Shown here piece by piece: positions 55,655 through 63,658 of a DNA stretch of 64,000 nt; the first letter of the stretch is position 1, and the number at the start of each line of letters is the position of its first letter. Position numbers and translations under genes: made by a program. The DNA is from Bacteroidota bacterium (GTDB lineage: Bacteria; Bacteroidota; Bacteroidia; B-17B0; Aurantibacillaceae). The notes beneath the pieces are model-generated. The model was not told the origin of the DNA. It worked only from the letters and a program-made list of their open reading frames with translations, and ran no database searches. The stretch lies in contig JADJSH010000009.1 of NCBI GenBank assembly GCA_016711805.1, forward strand, positions 1 through 64,000. Direction: 5' to 3'.

Positions 55655-56986
55655 TTAAAAAGGTCGAGTTCTTGCTTTTTTCTCAGCAATTCTTCTCAAG
55701 TTTTCTTGTCGGCGTTTACCACCTAAATTCACTTTTTTGTTTTTATCCTTTTTCTCATGAAAGGCACCTGTTGGTGTTACGTGTTTAGGAATTTTCTTTA
55801 ATGACTTATCTCTAGTAACAGGCTTCTCATCCTGCGTTAAGTTTTCTGATATTTCAACTGCTTCAGGCATATCTAGTATCTCTAATTTTTTCTTCATTAG
55901 AGTTTCAATTTCCTTTTGCATTGGTAAATTCAGTTTAGTGATAAAACTAATGGCTATACCTGTTTTATCAGCACGACCTGTTCTACCAATACGATGAATG
56001 TATGCGCTGGCTTCTTTAGATGGCATATCAAAATTGATCACGTGTGTTACATCTTTTAAATCTAAACCACGTGCAATCACATCGGTTGCAATTAATAAAC
56101 GATGCGTTCCTTCGTCAAATTTCTTTACTGCACTAAAACGCTGTGGCTGCGATTTGTTCGAGTGAATCACTCCAATATCTTCCGCAAATTCTCCTTCTAG
56201 TTCTTTGTAAATATCATCTGCTATTTTTTTGTTCTTTACAAACAATAATACTTTCGTGAAGTTTTTTTCTGTTTGTAATAAGTACTCTAATAAATTTACT
56301 TTGGTATAAAAATTAGGAACGTGATAGGCTTGTTGAATGATTTTTTCTAATGGCGTTCCTCTGCTGATTAATTCAATGTATTCGGGCTTGTAAAAATAAT
56401 TATCAATCATCATTTCCACATCTTCATTTAAGGTAGCCGAAAACATTAAGTTCTGACGCTTTTCAGGAAGAATATCTAAAATCTTAATTAATTGAGAACG
56501 GAAACCTAAATTCAACATTTCATCTACTTCATCAATCACTAATTTTTGAATGCTATTAAATTGTAAAGTTCTACTTAAAGTCAAATCAATTAAACGACCT
56601 GGAGTCGCTACTAAAATATCAACACCATCATATACTTTTTGTTTTTGAATGTTGATGTTTCCACCTCCATAAACACCAACACATCTTGCTTGCATGTAAG
56701 TAGCCAATTTAGCGACTTCATCTACTACTTGTAACACTAATTCACGCGTAGGCACTACAATTAATACACGTGGCTGACGTTGTTCTGAGTAGGTTAACTG
56801 ACGTAAAATTGGTAATAAATAGGCAAAGGTTTTTCCTGTCCCTGTTTGAGCTATACCTACAGCATCTTTACCAGACATGATCACTGGGAATGCTTTTTCC
56901 TGAATAGGTGTTGGGTTGTCAAAACCTATATCGCTTAAAGCGTTTAGTAATGGTTTAGTAAGGTTAAGGTCTTTAAACGTAATCAT
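55655..56986 (-). CDS. DEAD-box RNA helicase
   Basis: A 443-residue ATP-dependent RNA helicase of the RhlE/CsdA type, acting in ribosome assembly or RNA decay. It has the Q motif NPTPIQ (residues 24-29), Walker A AQTGTGKT (46-53), PTREL, TPGRLID, motif II DEVDEML (Val instead of Ala in the DEAD box), SAT, and C-terminal ATDVIARGLD and HRIGRTGR. A basic tail (residues about 395-443, GGKRRQENLRRIAEKKARTRPF region) probably binds RNA. A TATCTTTG box (57010-57003, minus strand) lies 16 bases before the ATG. Confidence 0.93.
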   Translation of the reverse strand: MITFKDLNLTKPLLNALSDIGFDNPTPIQEKAFPVIMSGKDAVGIAQTGTGKTFAYLLPILRQLTYSEQRQPRVLIVVPTRELVLQVVDEVAKLATYMQARCVGVYGGGNINIQKQKVYDGVDILVATPGRLIDLTLSRTLQFNSIQKLVIDEVDEMLNLGFRSQLIKILDILPEKRQNLMFSATLNEDVEMMIDNYFYKPEYIELISRGTPLEKIIQQAYHVPNFYTKVNLLEYLLQTEKNFTKVLLFVKNKKIADDIYKELEGEFAEDIGVIHSNKSQPQRFSAVKKFDEGTHRLLIATDVIARGLDLKDVTHVINFDMPSKEASAYIHRIGRTGRADKTGIAISFITKLNLPMQKEIETLMKKKLEILDMPEAVEISENLTQDEKPVTRDKSLKKIPKHVTPTGAFHEKKDKNKKVNLGGKRRQENLRRIAEKKARTRPF

Positions 56987-57036
56987 TGCATTATAATTTT
57001 GGCAAAGATACGTTATTTTTAGTTGATAAATAGGAA

Positions 57037-57073
57037 CACGGGTAGCGCTGATTTAGCAGATTTTCGAGGATTT
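57037..57073. repeat. Possible degenerate copy of family 2 intergenic repeat
   Basis: Contains CGCTGATTTAGCAGATTTTC, related to the CGCAGATT-type arms of the inverted repeat at 59795-59857. It lies between the DEAD-box gene and the DUF3820 gene. The match is partial, so this is tentative. Confidence 0.35.
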
Positions 57074-57092
57074 CTTATAAATTGATGTACAA

Positions 57093-57308
57093 TTACAGCT
57101 TCTTTAAAGGATCTAATAGATACTCCAATCCATTAGATTTGATTTCATACATAGTGGCCAGCATCATTCCCAATTTGCCTTCTGGAAAGCCTTTACGTTG
57201 AAACCATTCTAAATAGGAAACAGGAAGGTTTGCTAAAATAGTGCCTTTATATCTGCCAAATGGCATTTTAAATTTCACTAATTCTAATAATACTTCGGAG
57301 TTATGCAC
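57093..57308 (-). CDS. DUF3820 family protein
   Basis: A 71-residue protein of the DUF3820 family. The hallmark is KFKMPFGRYKGTILANLPVSYLEWF, here residues 12-36, followed by GFPEGKLGMML. It is small, soluble and of unknown function. Its ATG directly abuts the lepB stop codon (no gap), which points to translational coupling. Confidence 0.85.
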   Translation of the reverse strand: MHNSEVLLELVKFKMPFGRYKGTILANLPVSYLEWFQRKGFPEGKLGMMLATMYEIKSNGLEYLLDPLKKL

Positions 57309-59021
57309 TTATTTTTTAGCAACAGGTTTAGCTTTTTTTCTTTTGCTCCAAAAGTTATAACCAAAGCCTAATAAGGCAATGATGGCTACTGGAATTTTCC
57401 ATGATACTAAACCATCTTGTCCAACATAACACATAAAACGTTCCCAACGGAATTTACCTTCTTTAGAGTTCTTAGTTAAAGAACCTACAATTGAATTACC
57501 ACTTATCGGATTGTTTTTAGGATCTTTCATACTAAACCATACAAATACAGGGCGCCCAACCACATGGTCAAAAGGCACTACACCCCAACTACGACTATCT
57601 GCTGAATTGTGACGGTTATCTCCCATCATCCAATAGTAATCTCGTTTAAATGTGTAAGATGTAATTGGTTTTCCATCATACAATACTTGAGCACCTGATG
57701 TTGTTATTTGATGAATACCGTTATCATAGGTACTCAACATTTTTTCATAAATACATAAGTTATTTGTATCAATGCTAACCGTCATACCTTCTTTAGGAAG
57801 TGTTATAGGACCAAAGTTATCATTATTCCAAGGGAATTTTGGATCATGTGGGAAAATACTTGGACTATATTCTCCTTTAGGTTCAATTTGTTTTTTTACA
57901 TCTAAAACACCTGGTGTGTTTTTTAACTGCTGAGCTACATCTGCAGGCATGTTGAATGCAAATATTGAAGTATCGCCAATATTTCCTTTTGGATAAGCCT
58001 CTGTTACATAAATATCACGCTGATCTAAAAATTCTTCATCAATTTGTAAAACGGAATTTAAAACTTTTACATCATAAAAATGCTGAGCGTGCTCTGGCAT
58101 GGCTTGTTTTTTATCATTGATATATAACTCACCATCTTTGATTTCTAATTTATCACCAGCAATTCCAACACAGCGTTTTACATAGTGTTCACGCTTATCA
58201 ACTGGACGACCAACTTTTTTTCCGTTTTTTATACTCATGCCACCTAAGTCAACTTTAAAGTTTGGATTATTCATGTTGGTGTATCCAAATCTTCTTACCA
58301 TTTCGTAGTAACTAGTGTATTGTTGAGTACCAATAGTAACAGTATCTCCATCAGGATAGTTAAACACTACAATCTCTCCATTTTTTGGTTTTGAATAACC
58401 TGGTAAACGCATGTATGGTAATTTCAACCACTCTAAATACGATTGAGTTCCAGTTGTAAACGGTAATGTGTGATGAGCAAAAGGAAAAGCCATTGGTGTT
58501 TGCGGAACTTTAGCTCCGTAACATACTTTATTAACGAATAAAAAATCACCCACCATTAATGATTTTTCTAATGATGACGTAGGAATCGTAAACGCTTCAA
58601 AGAAAAAACCACGAATAATAGAAGCAGCTACAACTGCAAAGATGATAGGGTCCGCCCAATTTTTAATAAAAGAGGATTCAGATTTGATATCACTTACACC
58701 AAAAAATTTAATGTCTTTATTAAAACCTAAATAAGCAAAATATAAATAGGGCATTAAAGCGGCAACAATTAAATCGTTATTCATGCGTTTTTTAAAAGCG
58801 CGTGCTAAATGAAAGCCATATACACCGTACATAATTAAATTTACACCAGGTACAATCATAATTAAACCCCACCATTTTGGGCGATTAATAATGCCGCCTA
58901 CTAACCAAAAATTGTAAACAGGAATTAATGCTTTCCACGCTGGTAATCCTGCTTTTTCAAAAATTTTATATAAGCCTGCAAATGAAATTAAAACGAGTAT
59001 TAAAAAAATAATGTTGCCCAT
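57309..59021 (-). CDS. lepB: Signal peptidase I
   Basis: Removes signal peptides from exported proteins in the inner membrane. At 570 residues it is much larger than the E. coli enzyme (324), as is usual in Bacteroidota. The N-terminal 110 residues form extra membrane segments (DUF5684-like: GLPAWKALIPVYNFWLVGGI). The catalytic serine lies in TIPTSSLEKSLMVGDFL, the catalytic lysine in HYVKRCVGIAGD, and box E is MMGDNRHNSADSRSWG. A further membrane segment is at the C-terminus (IPVAIIALLGFGYNFW). It lies 53 bases after dapB in the conserved par-dapB-lepB cluster. Confidence 0.95.
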   Translation of the reverse strand: MGNIIFLILVLISFAGLYKIFEKAGLPAWKALIPVYNFWLVGGIINRPKWWGLIMIVPGVNLIMYGVYGFHLARAFKKRMNNDLIVAALMPYLYFAYLGFNKDIKFFGVSDIKSESSFIKNWADPIIFAVVAASIIRGFFFEAFTIPTSSLEKSLMVGDFLFVNKVCYGAKVPQTPMAFPFAHHTLPFTTGTQSYLEWLKLPYMRLPGYSKPKNGEIVVFNYPDGDTVTIGTQQYTSYYEMVRRFGYTNMNNPNFKVDLGGMSIKNGKKVGRPVDKREHYVKRCVGIAGDKLEIKDGELYINDKKQAMPEHAQHFYDVKVLNSVLQIDEEFLDQRDIYVTEAYPKGNIGDTSIFAFNMPADVAQQLKNTPGVLDVKKQIEPKGEYSPSIFPHDPKFPWNNDNFGPITLPKEGMTVSIDTNNLCIYEKMLSTYDNGIHQITTSGAQVLYDGKPITSYTFKRDYYWMMGDNRHNSADSRSWGVVPFDHVVGRPVFVWFSMKDPKNNPISGNSIVGSLTKNSKEGKFRWERFMCYVGQDGLVSWKIPVAIIALLGFGYNFWSKRKKAKPVAKK

Positions 59022-59074
59022 GTTTATTGTTTGATGTTTTGTTGTTTAATGTTTTTTTGTTAAAGTAGTTTTTC

Positions 59075-59781
59075 TTAAATTAAATCATTCATGGTAAATA
59101 TACCTTTTTTGCCTTTAATATATTCAGCGGCGATAACGGCACCTAGAGCAAAGCCTTTTCTGTTATGAGCTTTGTGCATGATTTCAATATCGTCAACGGC
59201 TGAAGTATATTTTATAATATGTGTTCCTGGAACTTCACCTTCTCTTACATCTTTTATAAATAACGTGTCGGAATTATTATCCGTGATGCTCCAGTTTTTT
59301 TTGCGTTCTATTTTATCAAGTACTTGGTTGGCTAATGAAATAGCAGTACCACTTGGTTTATCTAATTTATGTATGTGGTGAATCTCTTCCATTTCTACAT
59401 TATAGGAATCATATTTATTCATCAACTCCGCTAAATACGAATTGACTTTGAAAAATAAATTAACGCCTAAGCTAAAATTAGTAGCGTGAAATAAACCACC
59501 GTTTTTTGCTGACATTCTTTTTCAATTTCTGTAAAAGAATCGTACCAACCAGTTGTACCGACTACAATTGGAACTTGTGCTTCAAAACATTTCTTGATAT
59601 TTGAAACGACAGTGTGCGGTGTGCTAAATTCAATAGCGACATCTGCTTTTTTAAGTTCATCATTTGTAAAAGTTGATGCATTAGTTTCATCTACTTTTAA
59701 AACAATCGTATGTCCTCTTTGCAAAGCGATAGACTCTATCTCTTTACCCATTTTACCGTATCCTAGTAATGCAATATTCAT
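59075..59781 (-). CDS. dapB: 4-hydroxy-tetrahydrodipicolinate reductase, one frameshift
   Basis: DapB makes tetrahydrodipicolinate in the lysine and diaminopimelate pathway, using NAD(P)H. The N-terminal half has the nucleotide-binding motif LLGYGKMGKEI and VVGTTGWY. The C-terminal half has the substrate-binding motifs HHIHKLDKPSGTA and the closing AHNRKGFALGAV. The frame breaks at the run of six T at 59502-59507 (A on the coding strand): with seven, the join reads QQKNGGLFHATNFSLGVN, the expected DapB sequence (S/A)-NFS(L/I)GV. Restored length is 235 residues, normal for Bacteroidota. A single homopolymer loss in an essential gene suggests a sequence error. Confidence 0.9.
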
Positions 59782-59794
59782 AATCTGTTTTTGT

Positions 59795-59857
59795 GCCCCC
59801 GGATTTCGCAGATTTCACAGATATAAATTTCTGCGTTAATCTGCGCGATTAGCGGGA
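59795..59857. repeat. REP-like inverted repeat (family 2)
   Basis: Imperfect arms around 59797-59813 (core ATTTCGCAGATT) and 59838-59857 (core AATCTGCGCGATT) can pair, with a direct CAGATT/CTGCG echo between them. It fills the gap between DUF5683 and dapB. A possible degenerate relative lies at 57037-57073. Confidence 0.5.
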
Positions 59858-59860
59858 GAC

Positions 59861-60442
59861 TTACTTAAATTTTAATTTCAAAGATAATCCTGCTTGTAAT
59901 TTATTATTGTAATCTAAATTTGAGTAAGGATTTAATTGTAAACTTAAATCATCACTCACATCAAATGTTCGTAAATGCGCATCTACATTGGCATCAATAA
60001 TATTAACTAGATACACGAGCGCACCTAACATAATAGAAATGTCTCTGTATTTTTGATAGTATTTTTTTTGAGTAATTAGTTGATCGCTACTATAAAGTGT
60101 TTCATTTATAGTGTTTGCATCCTCATCATGTATGGCTTTTAAATTTGTACTATAGTATTTATATTTAATTTGATTAGTCACACCCCAGTAGCCAATACCA
60201 CCTAAGGCAACGTAAATCACAGGAGCTTTCCAATATTTTCTATTATAAATTTGTCCGAGTCCTGGGAAGCAAGCACTCATAATAGTGGCTTTTCGAGCAT
60301 TACCATAAATGGCTTTATTTACAGCGCGTTTTGATTGTATAGAATCATTTTTATAAGCAAATCTTAATGAGTCGTTTTGCTGAGCGTTAAGCGATAAGCT
60401 AACGAAAATAAAAAATGTTATATATGAGATAAAACGCTTCAC
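59861..60442 (-). CDS. DUF5683 family exported protein
   Basis: A 193-residue protein of the DUF5683 family. The start is GTG 60442 and the signal peptide (MKRFISYITFFIFVSLSLNA) is cut before Q. The family core ATIMSACFPGLGQIYNRKYWKAP, about residues 51-73, and the next hydrophobic stretch (VIYVALGGIGYWGV) suggest membrane insertion. The family is nearly always encoded between parB and dapB in Bacteroidota; its function is unknown. A TATTTTTG box ends five bases before the GTG, so a leaderless transcript is possible, but that box is also the tail of the parB terminator hairpin. Confidence 0.88.
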   Translation of the reverse strand: MKRFISYITFFIFVSLSLNAQQNDSLRFAYKNDSIQSKRAVNKAIYGNARKATIMSACFPGLGQIYNRKYWKAPVIYVALGGIGYWGVTNQIKYKYYSTNLKAIHDEDANTINETLYSSDQLITQKKYYQKYRDISIMLGALVYLVNIIDANVDAHLRTFDVSDDLSLQLNPYSNLDYNNKLQAGLSLKLKFK

Positions 60443-60454
60443 CTAATCAAAAAT

Positions 60455-60490
60455 AATCACAGTAAGCTAATAAATAGATTTACTGTGATT
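60455..60490 (-). terminator. Hairpin after parB, probable terminator
   Basis: An 11-base perfect stem AATCACAGTAA / TTACTGTGATT with a 14-base loop, 10 bases after the parB stop on the minus strand and followed by ATTTTTG. The T tract is short, so it may be weak. Confidence 0.55.
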
Positions 60491-60499
60491 AGTGGTTAG

Positions 60500-61396
60500 T
60501 TAATTTATGTCAAAAAAAGATAAAATATGTTCTAATTCAGTATCGTTACTAAAGCTCAAAGTAATAGAGCCAGCGCCCTTTGGACTACGTTTATAGTCGA
60601 ATGATTTACTGAATATTTTCTCTAATTTTTTAGCGATTTGTTTATCTTCAATAGTTAATGGTTTTTCTACACGAGTGGTTTTTGGTTTGAATTGTAATTT
60701 CTCACCGCGCGCTAATTCTTCAATTTGGCGAACTGATAATTCATTTTCAACCGCCATGGCAAAAATTGCTAATTGCTTATCTTCATTTTCAATACTCAAT
60801 AAAGCACGAGCATGTCCCATCGAAATATCTTTATCACGCACTGCTTTTTGAATAACCGCAGGTAGTTTTAATAAACGTAAAAAATTGGTAACCGTACTAC
60901 GTTGCTTATTTACTTTTTCTCCTAATTGCTCTTGAGTGATATTACATTCGTCGATTAAACGTTTGTAGCTTAATGAGATTTCAATTGGATCTAAATCTTC
61001 ACGTTGAATATTCTCAATCAATCCCATTTCTAGCATAGCTTGATCGTTAGCTACTCGAATGTAAGCAGGAATCTCAATTAACTGAGCTAATTGGGAAGCC
61101 CTAAAACGACGTTCCCCAGAAATTAATTGATATTTATCATAACCTAATTTACGAACCGTAATTGGTTGGATGATGCCATGTTGTTTAATGGAATCTGATA
61201 GTTCTTGTAAAGCAATTTCTTCAAAGTTAGTACGTGGTTGAAACGGATTAGTTTCAATATCTTTTATTCTAATAATAGCGATAGAACCTACTACAGGAGT
61301 TGCATCGCCTGTTTGTTTGGTTGTAATATCGGTTTTAGCATTTTCTAACAATGCACTTAATCCTCTTCCTAATGCTGGTTTTTTGTTGGTGCTCAT
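60500..61396 (-). CDS. parB: Chromosome partitioning protein ParB
   Basis: ParB binds parS sites and spreads with CTP to organise the origin for segregation. The 298-residue product starts with the ParB N-terminal tag KPALGRGLSALL (ParA-stimulating). The ParB/Srx CTPase domain has NPFQPR, HGIIQPITVRK and GERRFRAS, the last binding CTP. The helix-turn-helix domain (TQEQLGEKVNKQRSTVTNFLRLLKLP) binds parS, and a C-terminal dimer domain follows. It lies downstream of parA in the usual order. I found no parS sequence by eye in this window. Confidence 0.96.
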   Translation of the reverse strand: MSTNKKPALGRGLSALLENAKTDITTKQTGDATPVVGSIAIIRIKDIETNPFQPRTNFEEIALQELSDSIKQHGIIQPITVRKLGYDKYQLISGERRFRASQLAQLIEIPAYIRVANDQAMLEMGLIENIQREDLDPIEISLSYKRLIDECNITQEQLGEKVNKQRSTVTNFLRLLKLPAVIQKAVRDKDISMGHARALLSIENEDKQLAIFAMAVENELSVRQIEELARGEKLQFKPKTTRVEKPLTIEDKQIAKKLEKIFSKSFDYKRSPKGAGSITLSFSNDTELEHILSFFDIN

Positions 61397-61403
61397 TTTA
61401 ATA

Positions 61404-61431
61404 GTTATAAGTTATAAGTTATAAGTTATAA
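61404..61431. repeat. Four tandem copies of GTTATAA
   Basis: Four exact head-to-tail copies of the seven-base unit GTTATAA, followed by a partial one, in the 90-base gap between parA and parB. It may be a protein-binding array or a slippage product. Confidence 0.7.
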
Positions 61432-61486
61432 GTTTTTGGAATCCGTTATCTAAGTAACTCATATCCCAAAACTCATAATTACTTTT

Positions 61487-62320
61487 CTATCCTTCGTTAA
61501 ATTCTGATTCCTCTGCTGTAAAAGTCATTGTGCGATCTTCATCGCTTATTTTTGTTAAGCCATTACGTTGTAAAATTTCGCGCGCTAAGTTTAAATAGTT
61601 CAACGATCCTTTTCCAATAGCATCATGCATAATAATAGTTTTACCATGACTTGGCGCTTCTGCTAACTTAGTATTACGTTGTACAATTGTATTGAATACC
61701 ATGTTTTGAAAATGCATCTTCACTTCTTCAACCACCTGATTTGCTAATTTTAAGCGTGGATCATACATCGTTAATAAAACACCTTCAATGTCTAATTGTG
61801 TATTGATGTGCTCTTGAATTAATTTAATCGTTTGTAATAATTTACCCATGCCTTCTAAGGCGAAGTATTCGCATTGTACAGGAATGATAACACTATCAGC
61901 GGCAGCTAATGAATTAATTACAGTTAAGCCAAGAGATGGACAACAATCGATAATAATAAAATCATAATCACTTTTAATTTTATCTAAGGCAGTTTTCATC
62001 ATGTAATCTCTGTTTGGGAGATTCACGATTTCTAATTCAATAGCTACTAAATCTGTATTGGTTGGTAACAAATACAAATTAGGCGTATCTGTTTCTAGGA
62101 TAACTTCTTTTGGATGCTTGCTATCAATGATACACTCGTATAATCCCGCTTTTACATTTTTCGGTTCAATTCCAACACCTGATGTAGCATTAGCTTGTGG
62201 ATCGGCATCAACTAATAATGTTTTATATTCTAAAACTGCTAAAGAAGCGGCTAAATTAATGGCAGACGTTGTTTTTCCTACCCCACCTTTTTGATTTGCA
62301 ATCGCTATTATTTTTCCCAT
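61487..62320 (-). CDS. parA: Chromosome partitioning ATPase ParA (Soj)
   Basis: A Walker-type ATPase that binds DNA and is stimulated by ParB to move origins apart. The 277-residue product has the deviant Walker A KGGVGKTT (residues 11-18, with the signature lysine), switch I VDADPQANAT and Walker B FIIIDCCPSLG. It has the chromosomal Soj length, without the N-terminal DNA-binding domain of plasmid ParA. It follows a UPF0173 gene by 5 bases and precedes parB by 90. Confidence 0.96.
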   Translation of the reverse strand: MGKIIAIANQKGGVGKTTSAINLAASLAVLEYKTLLVDADPQANATSGVGIEPKNVKAGLYECIIDSKHPKEVILETDTPNLYLLPTNTDLVAIELEIVNLPNRDYMMKTALDKIKSDYDFIIIDCCPSLGLTVINSLAAADSVIIPVQCEYFALEGMGKLLQTIKLIQEHINTQLDIEGVLLTMYDPRLKLANQVVEEVKMHFQNMVFNTIVQRNTKLAEAPSHGKTIIMHDAIGKGSLNYLNLAREILQRNGLTKISDEDRTMTFTAEESEFNEG

Positions 62321-62325
62321 GTCTT

Positions 62326-63006
62326 TTATTTATTAATCGTTTCTCCTATTTCTAAAAGGCTTAATTTTTTGCCTTGTCTGTTAAATTTATTAATGGCTTC
62401 TGGTTTATCAATTTTGATGAAACCAAACGTATCATAGTGCATTCCAATGATATCATTGCATTTAATGAATTCTGTAGCAATAATGGCATTATCAACGCCC
62501 ATTGTAAAGTTGTCGCCAATTGGTAAAAAGGCAAAATCTACTTTACGGTAATCGCCAATTAGCTTCATGTCTCTTGTTAGGGCAGTATCGCCAGCATAAT
62601 AAAAGTTTTTATCATTGCTTTCAATCACAAATCCCATTGGATTTCCGCCATAAGTACCATCGGGTAAACTACTGCTATGAACTGCATTGACGCATTTTAC
62701 GGAGCCAAAATCAAATAACTTTTTTCCACCAATATTCATTGGGTGAATGTTCTCAACACCTTGTTTTGTGAGCCAAACGTAGATCTCGTAATTACAAACA
62801 ACGGTTGCTTTGGTGCGTTTAGCAATAGAAATAGCATCTGCAATATGATCTTCGTGGCCGTGTGTAATTAAGATATAATCTGCTTTTACAGTGCTGGCAT
62901 CAATGTTTTTTGCCAATTCGTTAGGAGTAATGAATGGATCAAACAATAAATGCTTGCCATTAATTTCAACTCCAAAGCACGAATGGCCGTAATACGATAT
63001 ATTCAT
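62326..63006 (-). CDS. UPF0173 metal-dependent hydrolase
   Basis: A 226-residue metallo-beta-lactamase-fold hydrolase of the UPF0173 family. It has the zinc motif HGHEDHIAD near residues 49-57, an early YYGHSCFGVE, AVHSS near residue 108, FYYAGDTALTRDM and a late GMHYDTFGFI. The physiological substrate is unknown. It lies 5 bases before parA on the same strand and probably shares its transcript. Confidence 0.9.
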   Translation of the reverse strand: MNISYYGHSCFGVEINGKHLLFDPFITPNELAKNIDASTVKADYILITHGHEDHIADAISIAKRTKATVVCNYEIYVWLTKQGVENIHPMNIGGKKLFDFGSVKCVNAVHSSSLPDGTYGGNPMGFVIESNDKNFYYAGDTALTRDMKLIGDYRKVDFAFLPIGDNFTMGVDNAIIATEFIKCNDIIGMHYDTFGFIKIDKPEAINKFNRQGKKLSLLEIGETINK

Positions 63007-63126
63007 TATTAAAAATTCAAAAAATAGTACTTACTTATTCCCGTAAATTTAAACTATTTAGGGGTTTCATCTGTTTTTAGTTTTTAACAGTAAAATTCAT
63101 AACTTCGCAAAAATGTTAATAATATA

Positions 63127-63654
63127 ATGCATTCAATTACAATCATATCGGCAACTAACAGGGTTGATAGTAACACTGAAAAAGTTGCTAATTATTATAA
63201 ATCTGCCTTAAAAAGTAAAGGTATTGACGTTGAGTTATTTAGCTTAAAAGATTTACCTGAATCGGTTTTACACACCGATTTATATGGAAAACGCTCGGAA
63301 GGTTTTCAAAAAATAATAGATACTTACGTTGACAAACAAACCAAATTTATTTTTATTGCTCCTGAGTATAATGGCAGTTTTGCTGGCATCTTAAAAGTAT
63401 TTTTAGATGCCATTCCTCCTCGTATGTGGACAGAAAACAAGGCATGTTTAGTAGGCGTATCAACTGGTAGGGCTGGAAATTTAAGAGGAATGGAGCATCT
63501 CACTAATATCTTAAACTATTTAAAGATTAACGTCTACCATAATAAATTGCCAATTAGTAGAGTAGATGCTTTGCTTGATGCGCAAGGAAATTTAATGGAT
63601 GCAGATACGTTGAAAGTTATTGATATTCAGTTAGAAGGCTTTTTGAAGTTTTAG
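63127..63654 (+). CDS. NADPH-dependent FMN reductase family protein
   Basis: A 175-residue flavodoxin-fold reductase. FMN-phosphate loop: ISATNRVDSNTEKVA (residues 6-20). The second FMN-contact region is FIFIAPEYNGSFAGILKVFLDAI, typical of the family, and GVSTGRAGNLRGMEHL is the third. Such enzymes reduce flavins, quinones or azo compounds. It is divergent from the UPF0173 gene; a TAACTTCG box (63100-63107) may be a weak -7 element. It converges with rnhA. Confidence 0.85.
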   Translation: MHSITIISATNRVDSNTEKVANYYKSALKSKGIDVELFSLKDLPESVLHTDLYGKRSEGFQKIIDTYVDKQTKFIFIAPEYNGSFAGILKVFLDAIPPRMWTENKACLVGVSTGRAGNLRGMEHLTNILNYLKINVYHNKLPISRVDALLDAQGNLMDADTLKVIDIQLEGFLKF

Positions 63655-63658
63655 AATA

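Noticed and set aside
61404..61431. parS site between parA and parB
   Set aside because: The heptamer array has no resemblance to the 16-base parS palindrome, and I found no parS-like sequence elsewhere in the window.
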